Source: Gilvimarinus xylanilyticus (GTDB lineage: Bacteria; Pseudomonadota; Gammaproteobacteria; Pseudomonadales; Cellvibrionaceae). From it: DNA of 64,000 bases. Position numbers and translations under genes: made by a program. A model generated the notes under the pieces. It was not told the DNA's origin. It saw nothing but the letters and a program-made list of their open reading frames with translations, and did no database searches. Below are positions 36,372 through 47,514 of this stretch, in pieces (the first letter of the stretch is position 1; each line of letters opens with the position of its first letter). The DNA lies in assembly GCF_024195295.1 (NCBI RefSeq), contig NZ_JAMFTH010000001.1, positions 744,001 to 808,000 of the forward strand, read 5' to 3'.

Positions 36372-36659
36372 TTAACTGTTCAGCTTTTTGAATTCGCGGA
36401 TGGTTTTGTTAAATGCATCGGCGTAGGCGCGCAGCTCGTCTTCGGCTTTGCGTACTTCTGAGGAGCTCATGCCGGCGCACGACAGATATTCTTCGGTCGC
36501 TTTAACATAAGCTTTTACTTCATTGTTTGACTTAACCATCTGCGCGGTTACGGCAGTGGTTGGGTCGGGAATGGCGGGCTTGTTTTGCGGCTTATCACAG
36601 GCCAAAGCTGGTGCGGCTAAAACAGACAGTACGGTGGCGGCAAACAATGATTTTTTCAT
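36372..36659 (-). CDS. Uncharacterised small periplasmic protein
   Basis: 95 aa with a clear signal peptide (MKKSLFAATVLSVLAAPALA, cleavage before CDKP). The helical mature domain has two cysteines (residue 21 region and EEYLSCAGMSS) that may pair. The ATG at 36659 is preferred over one four codons upstream because it starts the canonical MKK signal. No family recognised. It is convergent with the small lipoprotein gene. The 698-base stretch to fleQ beyond it is AT-rich; it holds the FleQ-box-like palindrome near 37,235 and a CGCTGGGT...ACCCAGCG hairpin near 37,300, but no credible gene. Confidence 0.7.
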   Translation of the reverse strand: MKKSLFAATVLSVLAAPALACDKPQNKPAIPDPTTAVTAQMVKSNNEVKAYVKATEEYLSCAGMSSSEVRKAEDELRAYADAFNKTIREFKKLNS

Positions 36660-37234
36660 AACTCGTTCCATAAATTAAAAAGTCATCAGGCCGTCTTTTG
36701 AACAGCCCCTGGGCAGTTGATGTCTGAGTAGTGTGATCTGCGTCTCAAACTGGCGGTTATTTTGCCATCAAAAATTCCGCTGTAAAGCGCCATTACTAAT
36801 CAATTCGCTATCAATGTGGCGCAAAAACTAACATTTGGTTATGCTTATAGGCTCTAAAAATAAAGTTCTGATATTTCGTAACGGTATTATGGCGTTTAAG
36901 GCAGTGGGGTCGTGAAAATCGAAATCTAGACATTATTTTGACGAGCTTTTTATTGTTTTAATGGATGTCTAAGAAGACGCGGGGGGCTCAAAACGGCCAT
37001 CCATTGTCGTCGCATACTATGGATATAGCTAAGGTCCCTGCGCCAAAAGTGTTAGGATTGCCCTTTCTGCTAAAGACGATGGCCGTTGCCGCTGAAGAGT
37101 GCCTTAGGCCAAGGGGACAGTTCAAATAACGAACATTCAGGAGCCTTCCTTTTGCGGTTAAAGGGCGTGATTTGAACTCACGTAGGGACAATTGAGAATA
37201 ACCGAGAGTTTACTCGATCTTCTAACGTCTCTTC

Positions 37235-37250
37235 TGTCAAAAGTTTGACA
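37235..37250. promoter_or_regulatory. FleQ-box-like palindrome upstream of fleQ
   Basis: TGTCAAA-AG-TTTGACA, seven-base perfect arms. The FleQ consensus in Pseudomonas is GTCAATNNATTGAC, matched at 12 of its 14 positions here counting the two free bases. It lies 107 bases before the fleQ ATG, consistent with autoregulation. Confidence 0.6.
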
Positions 37251-37357
37251 TCCTGAGCAAGGCAAGCTATTTCTATAGCAACGACAAAAAAACGTCGGTT
37301 TCGCTGGGTGAGTTTGCCTACCCAGCGGCCAGGCGTTGTGAGTTTTGGGGACGAGGT

Positions 37358-38800
37358 ATGTACCACAACAATAAAGTGTTGATTTTAGAAGAAGATGCCC
37401 AAAGAATCGCCGAATTGGGTACGGTATTTCGGTTTTTGGGTGAAGAGCCCGAATTTTACGGTCCCACCGAGCTAGACACTTTACTAAGCCTGCCACCCGC
37501 TGATGCTTTTGCCACGTTAATGCTAGTCAGTACAGACTTGGCCGGTTGGGGTGAAGCTCTGGTCGAGCGCTTACATCGTTGGAATGACGAGTTGGCCTTA
37601 GCAACCTTGGGGGGCGAGCGTTGCGAGGTAAACAATTTTAGCCCAGAACTGCGAATCAAAGTGATTGGCGCCCTGGAAACGCCTGTGGCTTACAACCCCT
37701 TAATGGACTTGCTGCACCGCGCGCGGGTATACAGCGCTGCGCAAAATGCCAATAAAAAGCGTGCCCAGCGCCGTCCCGTGCATTTGTTTCGCTCTCTGGT
37801 GGGTACCAGTCGCGAAGTGAGCGACGTGCGCGAGATGATGGGGCAGGTGGCCGATAAAGACGTATCGGTGCTCATAACCGGTGAGTCGGGTACTGGTAAA
37901 GAAGTGGTGGCACGCAACCTTCACTACCATTCCCCCCGCCGCGATAAGCCCTTTGTACCGGTTAACTGTGGCGCCATCCCCGCCGAGCTGCTGGAAAGCG
38001 AGCTATTTGGCCACGAAAAAGGTGCCTTTACCGGCGCGATTACTGCCCGAGCCGGTCGATTTGAGCTGGCCGAAGGCGGCACGTTGTTTTTGGATGAAAT
38101 CGGGGATATGCCTCTTAACATGCAGGTGAAAATCCTGCGGGTTTTGCAAGAGAAATGCTACGAGCGAGTGGGCAGCAACAAAACCGTTATGTCGGATGTG
38201 CGCATAATCGCCGCCACTCACCGCGATTTAGAAGCGATGATCACCGAGGGCAGCTTTCGCGAGGACTTGTTCTACCGCTTAAATGTGTTCCCTATTGAGC
38301 TGCCTCCGCTTAAAGACCGCGCCGAGGATATCCCACTGCTGATTAACGAACTGGTTTCGCGGATGGAAAGCGAGGACCGGGGCTCCATCCGATTTAATTC
38401 CGCCGCTATTTTGTCCCTGTGCCGTCACGCCTGGTCGGGGAATATTCGCGAGTTAGCTAACCTGGTTGAGCGGATGGCAATCATGCATCCCTACGGAGTG
38501 ATTGGGGTCTCTGACTTACCCGTTAAATACCGCCACGTGGATTATCAAGAGGAAAGCTTTCTTACCGACGATGAAACGCCAGTCGCGACCAATGGCACGA
38601 CGGTCGTGAGCATGAATGACACGCCGCTGTTGCCGGATCAGGGGATAGACCTGCGCGAATATCTTACCCGCCTGGAGAAAGACTTGATCCAGCAGGCGCT
38701 TAACGATTGCGGTGGAGTGGTGGCCCGGGCGGCCGATAAGCTGTCGATTCGTCGCACCACTTTGGTAGAGAAAATGCGCAAGTACGAACTCCAGCGTTAG
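37358..38800 (+). CDS. fleQ: Flagellar master regulator FleQ (sigma-54 activator)
   Basis: Top-tier enhancer-binding protein that, with sigma-54, switches on class II flagellar genes; in Pseudomonas it also binds c-di-GMP and represses exopolysaccharide genes. 480 aa: N-terminal FleQ (REC-like) domain (1-125), AAA+ domain (145-385) with Walker A GESGTGKE (175-182), the sigma-54 contact GAFTGA (222-227), Walker [11 protein letters not shown], and a Fis-type HTH at the C-terminus ([21 protein letters not shown]). It is first of the flagellar block and is followed by its own terminator, then fleSR behind a sigma-54 promoter, as in Pseudomonas. Confidence 0.96.
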   Translation: MYHNNKVLILEEDAQRIAELGTVFRFLGEEPEFYGPTELDTLLSLPPADAFATLMLVSTDLAGWGEALVERLHRWNDELALATLGGERCEVNNFSPELRIKVIGALETPVAYNPLMDLLHRARVYSAAQNANKKRAQRRPVHLFRSLVGTSREVSDVREMMGQVADKDVSVLITGESGTGKEVVARNLHYHSPRRDKPFVPVNCGAIPAELLESELFGHEKGAFTGAITARAGRFELAEGGTLFLDEIGDMPLNMQVKILRVLQEKCYERVGSNKTVMSDVRIIAATHRDLEAMITEGSFREDLFYRLNVFPIELPPLKDRAEDIPLLINELVSRMESEDRGSIRFNSAAILSLCRHAWSGNIRELANLVERMAIMHPYGVIGVSDLPVKYRHVDYQEESFLTDDETPVATNGTTVVSMNDTPLLPDQGIDLREYLTRLEKDLIQQALNDCGGVVARAADKLSIRRTTLVEKMRKYELQR

Positions 38801-38817
38801 TCGGTTAATCGCATGAG

Positions 38818-38862
38818 CGGTGAATGCTGGGCATTTCCGGCATTCACCGTGGCTTTTTAATT
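38818..38862 (+). terminator. Terminator after fleQ
   Basis: CGGTGAATGC, 12-base loop, GCATTCACCG, then TGGCTTTTTAATTTTT. A ten-bp stem 18 bases after the stop codon. Confidence 0.85.
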
Positions 38863-38939
38863 TTTGCCAATTCGCCAAAATATTGGCTTCTTTTTTCTTC
38901 CCCCTCTCTAACCTTTTGAAAATAAAAGAATAATTTCTT

Positions 38940-38955
38940 TGGCATTAGCCTTGCA
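38940..38955 (+). promoter_or_regulatory. Sigma-54 promoter of fleSR
   Basis: TGGCATTAGCCTTGCA matches the -24/-12 consensus TGGCACG-N4-TTGCA with GG and GC dinucleotides at correct spacing, 66 bases before the fleS ATG. FleQ is the expected activator. Confidence 0.88.
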
Positions 38956-39021
38956 GTAACCCTCTTAAATCTCGAAATTCGCGCCGTTGCTGACAAAGTA
39001 TCGGCGCATAAAGGTATAGGC

Positions 39022-40242
39022 ATGGTGCAAGAGGCAAAGGTTCAGTCATTTCCCGCAAACCCTAAAAGCCGTGGTGAAGCCCAGGATAAGGCCGAGGCCT
39101 TAGCCGATGCCTTTGCGCTTTTTTCGGAAATGTCCGAGCAGCTGACCGAATCTTATCAACAACTGGAGCAGCGAGTCAGCGACCTTAATGAAGAGCTGAA
39201 CGCCGAAACCGAGCAGCGTTTAAAAGAGTTGGCCGAAAAGGAGCGTATCGCTCACCGCTTGGAAGAATTGCTAAATGTTTTGCCGGGCGGGGTAGTGGTG
39301 CTGGATTACAGCGGTCGAGTGCGCGACTGTAACCCCGCCGCCATTGATCTGTTGGGCGAGCCACTTGAAGGCGAGCTGTGGCGCGAGGTCATTACCCGCA
39401 ACTTTGCCCCGCGCGGTGACGATGGGCATGAAGTTTCTTTGCGCGATGGTCGCCGTATTAGCTTGGCCACTCGCAGTTTGGGTGGCGATGGACAAATCAT
39501 TCTGTTAACCGATCAAACCGAAACCCGTCGCTTGCAAGGTGAGCTGGCCCGCCACGAGCGTTTATCCGCACTGGGGCAAATGCTGTCGGCGCTGGCCCAC
39601 CAAATTCGCACGCCCTTATCAGCGGCGTTGTTGTACGCCGGCCATTTGCAACGCGAAGAGCTAGCGCCGCAAAAACGTCAGGTGTTTGCTGAAAAAGTCT
39701 CTAAGCGTTTGCTCCATATGGAGCGCCAGGTGCAGGACATGCTGCTGTTCGTTAAAGGTGATATGCCTATTAACGATGTGATGGGTGTTGATGAGTTGGC
39801 GCGCGAACTGGCCGAAGCCATGGAAGTGCCGGTCGAAACCTCGGGCAGTCGTGTGATGTGGGACATTGAGGAGACTGACGCTCAGCTTGCCTGCAATCGC
39901 GACGCCTTGATTAGCGCCTTACTGAACCTAGTGAACAATTCTATTCAGGCGGTGGGGCAAAAGGCCGAGATTCAAATTGGTATTAGCACTCACACGGTCG
40001 CGGATAAACGCTGGCTGGCGATTGAGGTGGACGATAAAGGCCCGGGTATTCCCGAATCGCTGCTGCCCCAGCTGGGCGAGCTGTTTGTCACCACCAAATC
40101 TCAGGGGACGGGGCTGGGGCTAGCGGTGGTTCATGCGGTAGCCAAGTCTCACGGTGGTCGCTTTACCTTGCGCTCGACCGAGGGTAAGGGCACTCAAGCT
40201 ATTTTGTTATTGCCTTGTTTGGCAATCGAAACTCAACAATAA
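39022..40242 (+). CDS. fleS: Flagellar sensor histidine kinase FleS
   Basis: Kinase of the FleSR two-component system that controls mid-stage (class III) flagellar genes. 406 aa, no membrane segment: N-terminal coiled coil (about 25-80), PAS domain (about 82-165), HisKA with the phospho-acceptor His193 in LSALAHQIRTPLSA, and HATPase with the N box LLNLVNNSIQA and G boxes DKGPGIP and GTGLGLAVV. It starts ATG 39022 behind the sigma-54 promoter. fleR follows 35 bases later. Confidence 0.95.
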   Translation: MVQEAKVQSFPANPKSRGEAQDKAEALADAFALFSEMSEQLTESYQQLEQRVSDLNEELNAETEQRLKELAEKERIAHRLEELLNVLPGGVVVLDYSGRVRDCNPAAIDLLGEPLEGELWREVITRNFAPRGDDGHEVSLRDGRRISLATRSLGGDGQIILLTDQTETRRLQGELARHERLSALGQMLSALAHQIRTPLSAALLYAGHLQREELAPQKRQVFAEKVSKRLLHMERQVQDMLLFVKGDMPINDVMGVDELARELAEAMEVPVETSGSRVMWDIEETDAQLACNRDALISALLNLVNNSIQAVGQKAEIQIGISTHTVADKRWLAIEVDDKGPGIPESLLPQLGELFVTTKSQGTGLGLAVVHAVAKSHGGRFTLRSTEGKGTQAILLLPCLAIETQQ

Positions 40243-40277
40243 GCCCGCAGGGCGTCGAAAACACAACAGGTAGACAC

Positions 40278-41735
40278 ATGGTTAATGCAGCTTATGCTCA
40301 GTCGGTAACACCGCAGGAATCTCAGGCACGGGTTTTGGTGGTTGAGGACGATCCGGATTTGCGCGAAGCTCTGGTGGATACTTTGATGCTGGCCGACTAT
40401 GAGGTCGGTGAGGCCTGTAGTGCGGAAGAGGCTTTACTCAATCTTAAGAAAGATGCTAACTACGCGTTGATTGTCTCGGATGTGAATATGGGCAATCTAA
40501 GCGGCTATGATTTGCTGCGTCAGGTGCGCGCCGACTACCCCCATATTCCCATGGTGCTGATTACCGCTTACGCCAGTATTTCCGACTCGGTCGCGGCGAT
40601 AAAAGAGGGCGCGGTGGACTATTTAGTTAAACCCTTCGAGCCCGACGCTTTGCTGGACGTGGTGGGCCGTCACGCGGGAGTAAAGGGCGCCCATACCGAA
40701 GAGCCCATCGCCGAGGCTGCCTCTAGCCAGAAACTGTTGCAGTTGGCTCGCCGGGTGGCGCAGTCCGAATCCACCGTACTGGTGGTGGGTGAATCCGGTA
40801 CCGGTAAAGAGGTATTGGCCCGTTATATCCACGACCAGTCGAACCGGCGCGATCAACCGTTTGTAGCGATTAACTGCGCGGCGATTCCCGAAAACATGCT
40901 AGAGGCTACCTTGTTTGGCCATGAAAAAGGGGCCTACACCGGGGCTCACACCAGCGCACCGGGTAAGTTTGAACAGGCCAATGGCGGCACCTTATTGCTG
41001 GATGAAATTTCGGAAATGGACGTGGGCTTGCAAGCAAAACTTTTGCGGGTGCTACAGGAAAAAGAAGTGGAGCGTTTGGGCGGGCGTAAAACCATTGCTT
41101 TGGATGTGCGGGTTATTGCGACCTCAAACCGCGATATGCGCGAGGCGGTGGTCGCCGGTCGCTTCCGCGAAGACTTGTATTTTCGTCTGAGTATTCTTCC
41201 ATTGCAGTGGGCGCCGTTGCGTGATCGCCCGGAAGACATTGTGCCTTTAGCGGAAAAATTACTCGCCAAACATGCGCGCAAGCAAAAGCGCGGCAGGGTA
41301 CACCTGGCCGGTTGCGCTCACCGGGCGTTAACGGCATACCCCTGGCCTGGCAATGTGCGCGAGCTGGACAATATTATGCAGCGGGCGTTGATATTGCAGC
41401 CGGGGCGGACCATCCGCGCCGACGACTTGGGTCTGACCGCAGAAGCCGCGTTTAGCGAAAAGCCCAGCTTGCTGCAGACGGACTTTACCACGACGCCCGC
41501 CGCCAGTGGCGACTTTATGACGGCTGTCAGTGGCAATAGCGAACCGGCGTCGGTTGATGAAAGCCCGGCCCTGGGCTCAGATTTAAAGCAACGCGAGTTT
41601 GAAATTATTCGCGAGACCCTTCTGGCGGTAAAAGGTAGCCGCAAGCAAACCGCTGAACGCCTGGGTATTAGCGCTCGCACTTTGCGGTATAAAATCGCGC
41701 GGTTAAAAGATGAGGGGTATCATCTGGATATTTAA
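40278..41735 (+). CDS. fleR: Flagellar sigma-54 response regulator FleR
   Basis: Response regulator that activates class III flagellar promoters with sigma-54 after phosphorylation by FleS. The ATG at 40278 gives 485 aa; an upstream in-frame start at 40215 lies within fleS. REC domain 18-130 with phospho-acceptor Asp68 (IVSDVNMGNLSGYDLL). AAA+ with GESGTGKE (171-178), GAYTGA (219-224, a Phe-to-Tyr variant of GAFTGA seen in other activators) and Walker B GTLLLDEISEM. A C-terminal Fis-type HTH follows (RKQTAERLGISARTLRYKIARL). A strong terminator follows. Confidence 0.95.
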   Translation: MVNAAYAQSVTPQESQARVLVVEDDPDLREALVDTLMLADYEVGEACSAEEALLNLKKDANYALIVSDVNMGNLSGYDLLRQVRADYPHIPMVLITAYASISDSVAAIKEGAVDYLVKPFEPDALLDVVGRHAGVKGAHTEEPIAEAASSQKLLQLARRVAQSESTVLVVGESGTGKEVLARYIHDQSNRRDQPFVAINCAAIPENMLEATLFGHEKGAYTGAHTSAPGKFEQANGGTLLLDEISEMDVGLQAKLLRVLQEKEVERLGGRKTIALDVRVIATSNRDMREAVVAGRFREDLYFRLSILPLQWAPLRDRPEDIVPLAEKLLAKHARKQKRGRVHLAGCAHRALTAYPWPGNVRELDNIMQRALILQPGRTIRADDLGLTAEAAFSEKPSLLQTDFTTTPAASGDFMTAVSGNSEPASVDESPALGSDLKQREFEIIRETLLAVKGSRKQTAERLGISARTLRYKIARLKDEGYHLDI

Positions 41736-41761
41736 ACGCCGAATTGTAACAAGCGCGCAGT

Positions 41762-41798
41762 AAAAGCCGCCGCAAAACAATTTGCGGCGGCTTTTTTA
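41762..41798 (+). terminator. Terminator after fleR
   Basis: AAAAGCCGCCGCAAA, short loop, TTTGCGGCGGCTTTTTT. A long GC-rich stem with A/T-runs on both sides, so possibly bidirectional. Confidence 0.93.
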
Positions 41799-41861
41799 TC
41801 TGTGCACAGACGCTGGTGGGATGAATCCTGCCGGCGGCAAAAGATCACCTGCGGCAAACTC

Positions 41862-41877
41862 TGGCCTGGTTTGTGCA
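41862..41877 (+). promoter_or_regulatory. Sigma-54 promoter of the fliEFGHIJ operon
   Basis: TGGCCTGGTTTGTGCA: TGG and TGCA at exact -24/-12 spacing, 79 bases before the fliE ATG. Less perfect than the fleSR and fliL promoters. Confidence 0.7.
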
Positions 41878-41956
41878 GTATTCCACCTAAAGGCATTTAA
41901 TCCGTTAAATCGCCAAAAAAACGACGTTTTTTATCGAAAATTAAAGTGGCCAGATT

Positions 41957-42322
41957 ATGAGCAACCGGGTCGATATCAATAACCTGCTGACTGAAATGCG
42001 GTCGTTAAAGTCTCAAACGCAGGCGTTCCAGAAGCCGCAGGCACTGAATGAGCTAAACCCCACCGATCAGGTTAATCGGGTTGATAAAACCGAAGAGGTT
42101 CCGGGCTTTGGCGATGTTATGGCCCAGGCGGTGAATAAGGTCAACGATGTTCAGCAAACCGCCGGCGACATGGCGGAGGCCTATCAGCGCGGCGAACCCA
42201 ACGTGGACATTACCGATGTAATGGTGGCATCGCAAAAAGCCAGTGTCTCTTTCGAGGCGGCGGTGCAAGTGCGCAATAAGCTGGTAGAAGCCTACCGCGA
42301 TGTAATGAATATGCCGATTTAA
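41957..42322 (+). CDS. fliE: Flagellar hook-basal body protein FliE
   Basis: Links the MS ring to the proximal rod and is exported by the flagellar type III system. At 121 aa it is typical. The N-terminal helix is followed by a flexible segment and the conserved C-terminal helices ([58 protein letters not shown]). First gene of the operon, 20 bases before fliF. Confidence 0.95.
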   Translation: MSNRVDINNLLTEMRSLKSQTQAFQKPQALNELNPTDQVNRVDKTEEVPGFGDVMAQAVNKVNDVQQTAGDMAEAYQRGEPNVDITDVMVASQKASVSFEAAVQVRNKLVEAYRDVMNMPI

Positions 42323-42342
42323 GGCTAATGGAGTAATACACC

Positions 42343-44037
42343 ATGGCAGAAGCGCAGACCCCCGATCTCGGCTCGCAAGAACGGGAAAAAGCACCTCGCA
42401 GTAGCAGCGACCTTGTTGAGGGTTTCAGCAACTTGCCGCTATTGCGCCAAGTGGGTTTGATGATCGGTCTGGCCGCGTCGGTGGCCATTGGTTTTTATGT
42501 GGTGCTCTGGAGTCAGGGCGAAGACTACAAGCCGCTTTACGGCAGTTTGGATCGCCTGGATTCGTCGCAGGTGGTGGAAATTCTCGAGCAAAATCAAATT
42601 CCCTACAAAATAGAGCCCTCTACCGGCGCGCTTTTGGTGACCAGTGAACAGCTGCATACCGCCCGTTTAAAACTGGCCGAAATGGGCATTGGCAATAATC
42701 AGTCGGTGGGGTTTGAGCTGCTGGAGAAAGAGCAGCCCTTGGGCACCAGCCAGTTTATCGAAAGTGCCCGCTACCACCGCAGTCTCGAGGGAGAGCTGGC
42801 ACGCACCGTAACCAGCATTCACACGGTGCGCTCGGCACGGGTACATCTGGCGATTCCCAAGCGCAGCGTGTTTGTGCGCGATGCCCGCAAACCCACGGCG
42901 TCAGTGTTTGTTGAAGTTTATCCCGGGCGCGAGGTGGAGCCCCGCCAGGTAAAAGCCATTGCCAACCTGGTTGCCTCGAGTATCAGCGAACTCAAAAATG
43001 AAGACGTTACCGTGATTGATCAGCACGGGAATTTACTCTCGGCCGGTGAAGAGGCGCCCGAGCTGATATTGGCCGATAAGCAGCGTCAGTACACCGCCAA
43101 TTTAGAAGAGGGGCTGCTTAATCGCGTCAACAGCATTTTGCAGCCCGTGATTGGCGCGGGGAACTTTCGCGCCGAAGTCAGCGCCGATGTCGACTTTACC
43201 GCGGTAGAACAGGCCGAAGAGCTTTACAGCGACGAAAACCCGGTGCTGCGTAGCGAGCAGTCGCACATGGAAACTAAAACCGGAGATACCCAAATTGGCG
43301 GTATTCCGGGGGCGTTGACCAATCAACCTCCCGCCGAGGCTGAGGCGCCCGAGCAAGTACTGGCCGATGGCGAGCAAGCCGAGGCGGTGCCTCAACACCG
43401 TCGCGAACAGGTAACCAAAAACTATGAAGTGGACCGGGTGATCAGCTATACCCGTCGCCAACAGGGCAATCTGGAGCGACTCAGCGTAGCTGTGGTGGTC
43501 GATGACAAACTGGTGCCCGGCCCCGAGGGCGAACCAGTGCGCGAGGCCTGGACCGCCGCTGAGTTGGAGCGCCTGACCATGCTGGTGCGCGATGCGGTGG
43601 GTTTTTCGGCCGCCCGCGGCGACAGTGTAAATGTGGTCAATTCGGCCTTTATGGCGCGTGACACTGGGCTGAGCGAGCCAGTTGAACGTCCCTGGTGGCA
43701 GCAGGAATGGCTGCAGCCTTTTGTTAAACCGCTGGTGGGTTTTCTGTTAGTCTTGGCACTTATCTTTGGGCTTTTGCGTCCGGTGCTTAAAACCATTGCC
43801 AAATCCGGCGCCGATGAAGCCGAAGACGAAGAGTCGCGCCAATTAGAAGCGTTAGAAGCGGCTGGGTTGGGCGGCGATGTATCCGCCGACTCGGTCACCT
43901 TAACTGGCGGCGCCATGGCATTACCTGGCCCCGAAGAGGGCTACGAGCAACAATTAAACGCGATTAAAGGCTTAATTGCCGAAGACCCCGGCCGCGTGGC
44001 GCAGGTGGTTAAATCCTGGATAAACAAAGACGAGTAA
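42343..44037 (+). CDS. fliF: Flagellar MS-ring protein FliF
   Basis: Forms the MS ring in the inner membrane, the base on which rotor and export gate assemble. 564 aa with a first TM segment (about 36-56, GLMIGLAASVAIGFYVVLWS), the ring-building YscJ-like and FliF domains (about 60-445, with VRSARVHLAIPKRSVF and YEVDRVISYTRRQQGNLERL), a second TM (about 463-485, FVKPLVGFLLVLALIFGLL), and an acidic C-terminal tail ending VVKSWINKDE that contacts FliG. Start ATG 42343. Confidence 0.97.
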   Translation: MAEAQTPDLGSQEREKAPRSSSDLVEGFSNLPLLRQVGLMIGLAASVAIGFYVVLWSQGEDYKPLYGSLDRLDSSQVVEILEQNQIPYKIEPSTGALLVTSEQLHTARLKLAEMGIGNNQSVGFELLEKEQPLGTSQFIESARYHRSLEGELARTVTSIHTVRSARVHLAIPKRSVFVRDARKPTASVFVEVYPGREVEPRQVKAIANLVASSISELKNEDVTVIDQHGNLLSAGEEAPELILADKQRQYTANLEEGLLNRVNSILQPVIGAGNFRAEVSADVDFTAVEQAEELYSDENPVLRSEQSHMETKTGDTQIGGIPGALTNQPPAEAEAPEQVLADGEQAEAVPQHRREQVTKNYEVDRVISYTRRQQGNLERLSVAVVVDDKLVPGPEGEPVREAWTAAELERLTMLVRDAVGFSAARGDSVNVVNSAFMARDTGLSEPVERPWWQQEWLQPFVKPLVGFLLVLALIFGLLRPVLKTIAKSGADEAEDEESRQLEALEAAGLGGDVSADSVTLTGGAMALPGPEEGYEQQLNAIKGLIAEDPGRVAQVVKSWINKDE

Positions 44038-44042
44038 GCACT

Positions 44043-45065
44043 GTGGCCGATAATAACGAATCCAAAGCCCTCACTAGCATGACCCACGTGGATCAGGCGG
44101 CGATTTTGCTTATGTCGCTGGGCGAACGCGATGCGGCCGAAGTACTGAAGCATATGGGTCCTAAAGAGGTTCAGCGAATTGGCGCGGCCATGTCGGGTTT
44201 GTCCAACGTGCAGCAGGCGGATGTGCAATCGGTTATGCAGCATTTTTTGGAAGATGCCCGCACCCTGACCGGCTTGGGGTTGGGCGCCGATAATTACATT
44301 CGCAATATGCTGGTAACCGCGCTGGGTGAAGACAAGGCCAGCTCTCTCGCCGATCGCATTTTGATGGGCGGCAATACCACCGGTTTGGATACTCTAAAGT
44401 GGATGGATGCGCGCTCCATTGCCGATGTTATTCGCAACGAACACCCGCAAATTCAGGCGATTGTGGTGGCGTATCTGGATGCCGATCAATCGGCCGAAGT
44501 ATTGACTTTTTTTACCGAAAAAGTCCGTATCGATATCATGATGCGTGTGGCATCACTGGACACGGTGCAGCCCAGTGCCCTGCAAGAACTTAACGATATT
44601 TTAGAGAAGCAGTTTAGCGGTAAAGGCGGTTCGCAAACCAAAGCCATGGGCGGCTATAAAGTCGCGGCTGAAATTATGAACCACCTGGATGGCGGCATCG
44701 AAACCGAACTGATGGATGCGATTAAAGAAGTCGACGAGGATATGGGCAATCAGATTCAGGATCTGATGTTTGTGTTTGAAAACCTTAAAGACGTCGACGA
44801 CCGCGGCATTCAGATGCTGCTGCGAGAAGTGTCCTCTGAAGTACTTATTGTCGCGCTTAAGGGCGCCGATGGTGAGCTGCAAGATAAAATCTTTAAGAAT
44901 ATGTCTAAGCGCGCGGCCGAACTATTGCGCGATGATCTGGAAGTGAAGGGGCCAGTGCGCATATCCGAAGTGGAAGCGGCGCAAAAAGAAATTCTGACCA
45001 CCGCGCGCCGAATGGCGGATGCCGGTGAAATCGCGCTGGGTGGCAGCGGCGAGCAAATGGTTTAA
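44043..45065 (+). CDS. fliG: Flagellar motor switch protein FliG
   Basis: Rotor protein that transmits torque from the stator. 340 aa, starting at GTG 44043 just 5 bases after fliF. N-terminal FliF-binding domain (MTHVDQAAILLMSLGERDAAEVLKHMGPKEVQRIG), the middle EHPQIQAIVVAYL motif, and the C-terminal torque domain (DLMFVFENLKDVDDRGIQMLLREVSSEVLIVALKG) with its charged helix (KNMSKRAAELLRDDLEVKGPVR). No departures from the family. Confidence 0.97.
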   Translation: MADNNESKALTSMTHVDQAAILLMSLGERDAAEVLKHMGPKEVQRIGAAMSGLSNVQQADVQSVMQHFLEDARTLTGLGLGADNYIRNMLVTALGEDKASSLADRILMGGNTTGLDTLKWMDARSIADVIRNEHPQIQAIVVAYLDADQSAEVLTFFTEKVRIDIMMRVASLDTVQPSALQELNDILEKQFSGKGGSQTKAMGGYKVAAEIMNHLDGGIETELMDAIKEVDEDMGNQIQDLMFVFENLKDVDDRGIQMLLREVSSEVLIVALKGADGELQDKIFKNMSKRAAELLRDDLEVKGPVRISEVEAAQKEILTTARRMADAGEIALGGSGEQMV

Positions 45066-45079
45066 CGGGTACCAGAATT

Positions 45080-46128
<1,049 letters not shown>

Positions 46129-46132
<4 letters not shown>

Positions 46133-47511
46133 GCTCGCGTCGCGATTTATGGTACCGCTTGCGGCCCTATTTGCCCGACCCCGAACCGCTCCGGCCCGAA
46201 GCCGAGGGCAAGCTAGTGCGCTCGGTGGGGCTGACCCTTGAGGCCGTGGGGCTGAATGTGTCGGTTGGCCGTCAGTGTGCGGTGTGTTCCCGCGACGGTC
46301 GCCGGGTTGAGGCCGAAGTGGTCGGGTTTGCCGGTTCCAGTATTTACTTAATGCCTGTCAAACGGGTAGAGGGGTTAGAACCCGGTGCTCGGGTTATTCC
46401 TTTGGCGCATACCGATGCAATGCGTATTGGATTACAGACCCTGGGGCGCGTCGTTAATGGTTTGGGGCAGCCGCTGGATGGGTTAGGACCCTTGCAGGGC
46501 AGTGAGTTTCTGGACGCGATGCCGCGCGACATTAACCCTCTAAACCGCCACCCGATTAACGAGCCCCTTGATGTAGGCATTCGCGCCATTAACGCCTTGG
46601 TGACAGTGGGGCGCGGCCAGCGTATGGGGTTGTTTGCCGGTAGCGGCGTGGGTAAAAGCGTGCTGATGGGCATGATGACCAAATACACCACTGCCGATGT
46701 GGTGGTGGTGGGGCTGGTGGGCGAGCGGGGCCGCGAGGTTAAAGAGTTTATTGATCATATTCTGGGGCCCGACGGGATGAGCCGGGCGGTTGTGGTGGCA
46801 TCCCCAGCCGACGATGCGCCGCTGATGCGGTTGCGTGCCTCGCAACTGGCCAGTCGAATTGCGGAGTTCTATCGCGACCAGGGGTTGAACGTCCTCTTGC
46901 TGATGGATTCGCTCACCCGCTTTGCTCAGGCCCAGAGGGAAATTTCTCTGGCGATTGGCGAGCCACCGGCAACCAAAGGGTACCCGCCCTCGGTGTTCGC
47001 CAAAATTCCCGAGCTAGTCGAGCGCGCCGGTAATGCCGCTGAGGGTGAGGGCTCAATTACCGCGTTCTATACCGTGTTAACCGAAGGGGACGACCTGCAA
47101 GATCCCATAGCCGACTCGGCGCGGGCGATCCTGGATGGCCATATAGTTTTATCCCGGACCTTGGCAGAAGAGGGTATCTACCCGGCGATCGATGTCGAGG
47201 CATCCATTAGCCGCGCCATGCCCAATATTGTTGCCGAGGATCACTTAAAGCTGATGCAGGGCTTTAAGCAAATGTTGTCGCGTTACAATCAAAACCGCGA
47301 TTTGATTGCCATTGGGGCTTATAGTCCGGGCTCCGACCCGGTTACCGATGAGGCTATTGAACGCTTTCCCAAGCTGCGCGCTTTTATTCAGCAGGGTTTA
47401 AAAGAGTCGGTGCATTTGCCCGAGTCGCTGCAGAACCTGCGCGCGGTGATCAATCCGCCCCAGCAAAACAAAGTACAAAGCCCGCTGGCGGCCGCGCACA
47501 AAAAGGGATAA
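46129..47511 (+). CDS. fliI: Flagellum-specific ATPase FliI
   Basis: Hexameric ATPase that energises the flagellar type III export apparatus. 460 aa with Walker [15 protein letters not shown] (about 167-180), [15 protein letters not shown], Walker [26 protein letters not shown], and the F1-beta-like C-terminal helical domain. The start overlaps the fliH stop by four bases. The N-terminus is slightly longer than in enteric proteins. Confidence 0.97.
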
Positions 47512-47514
47512 TAA

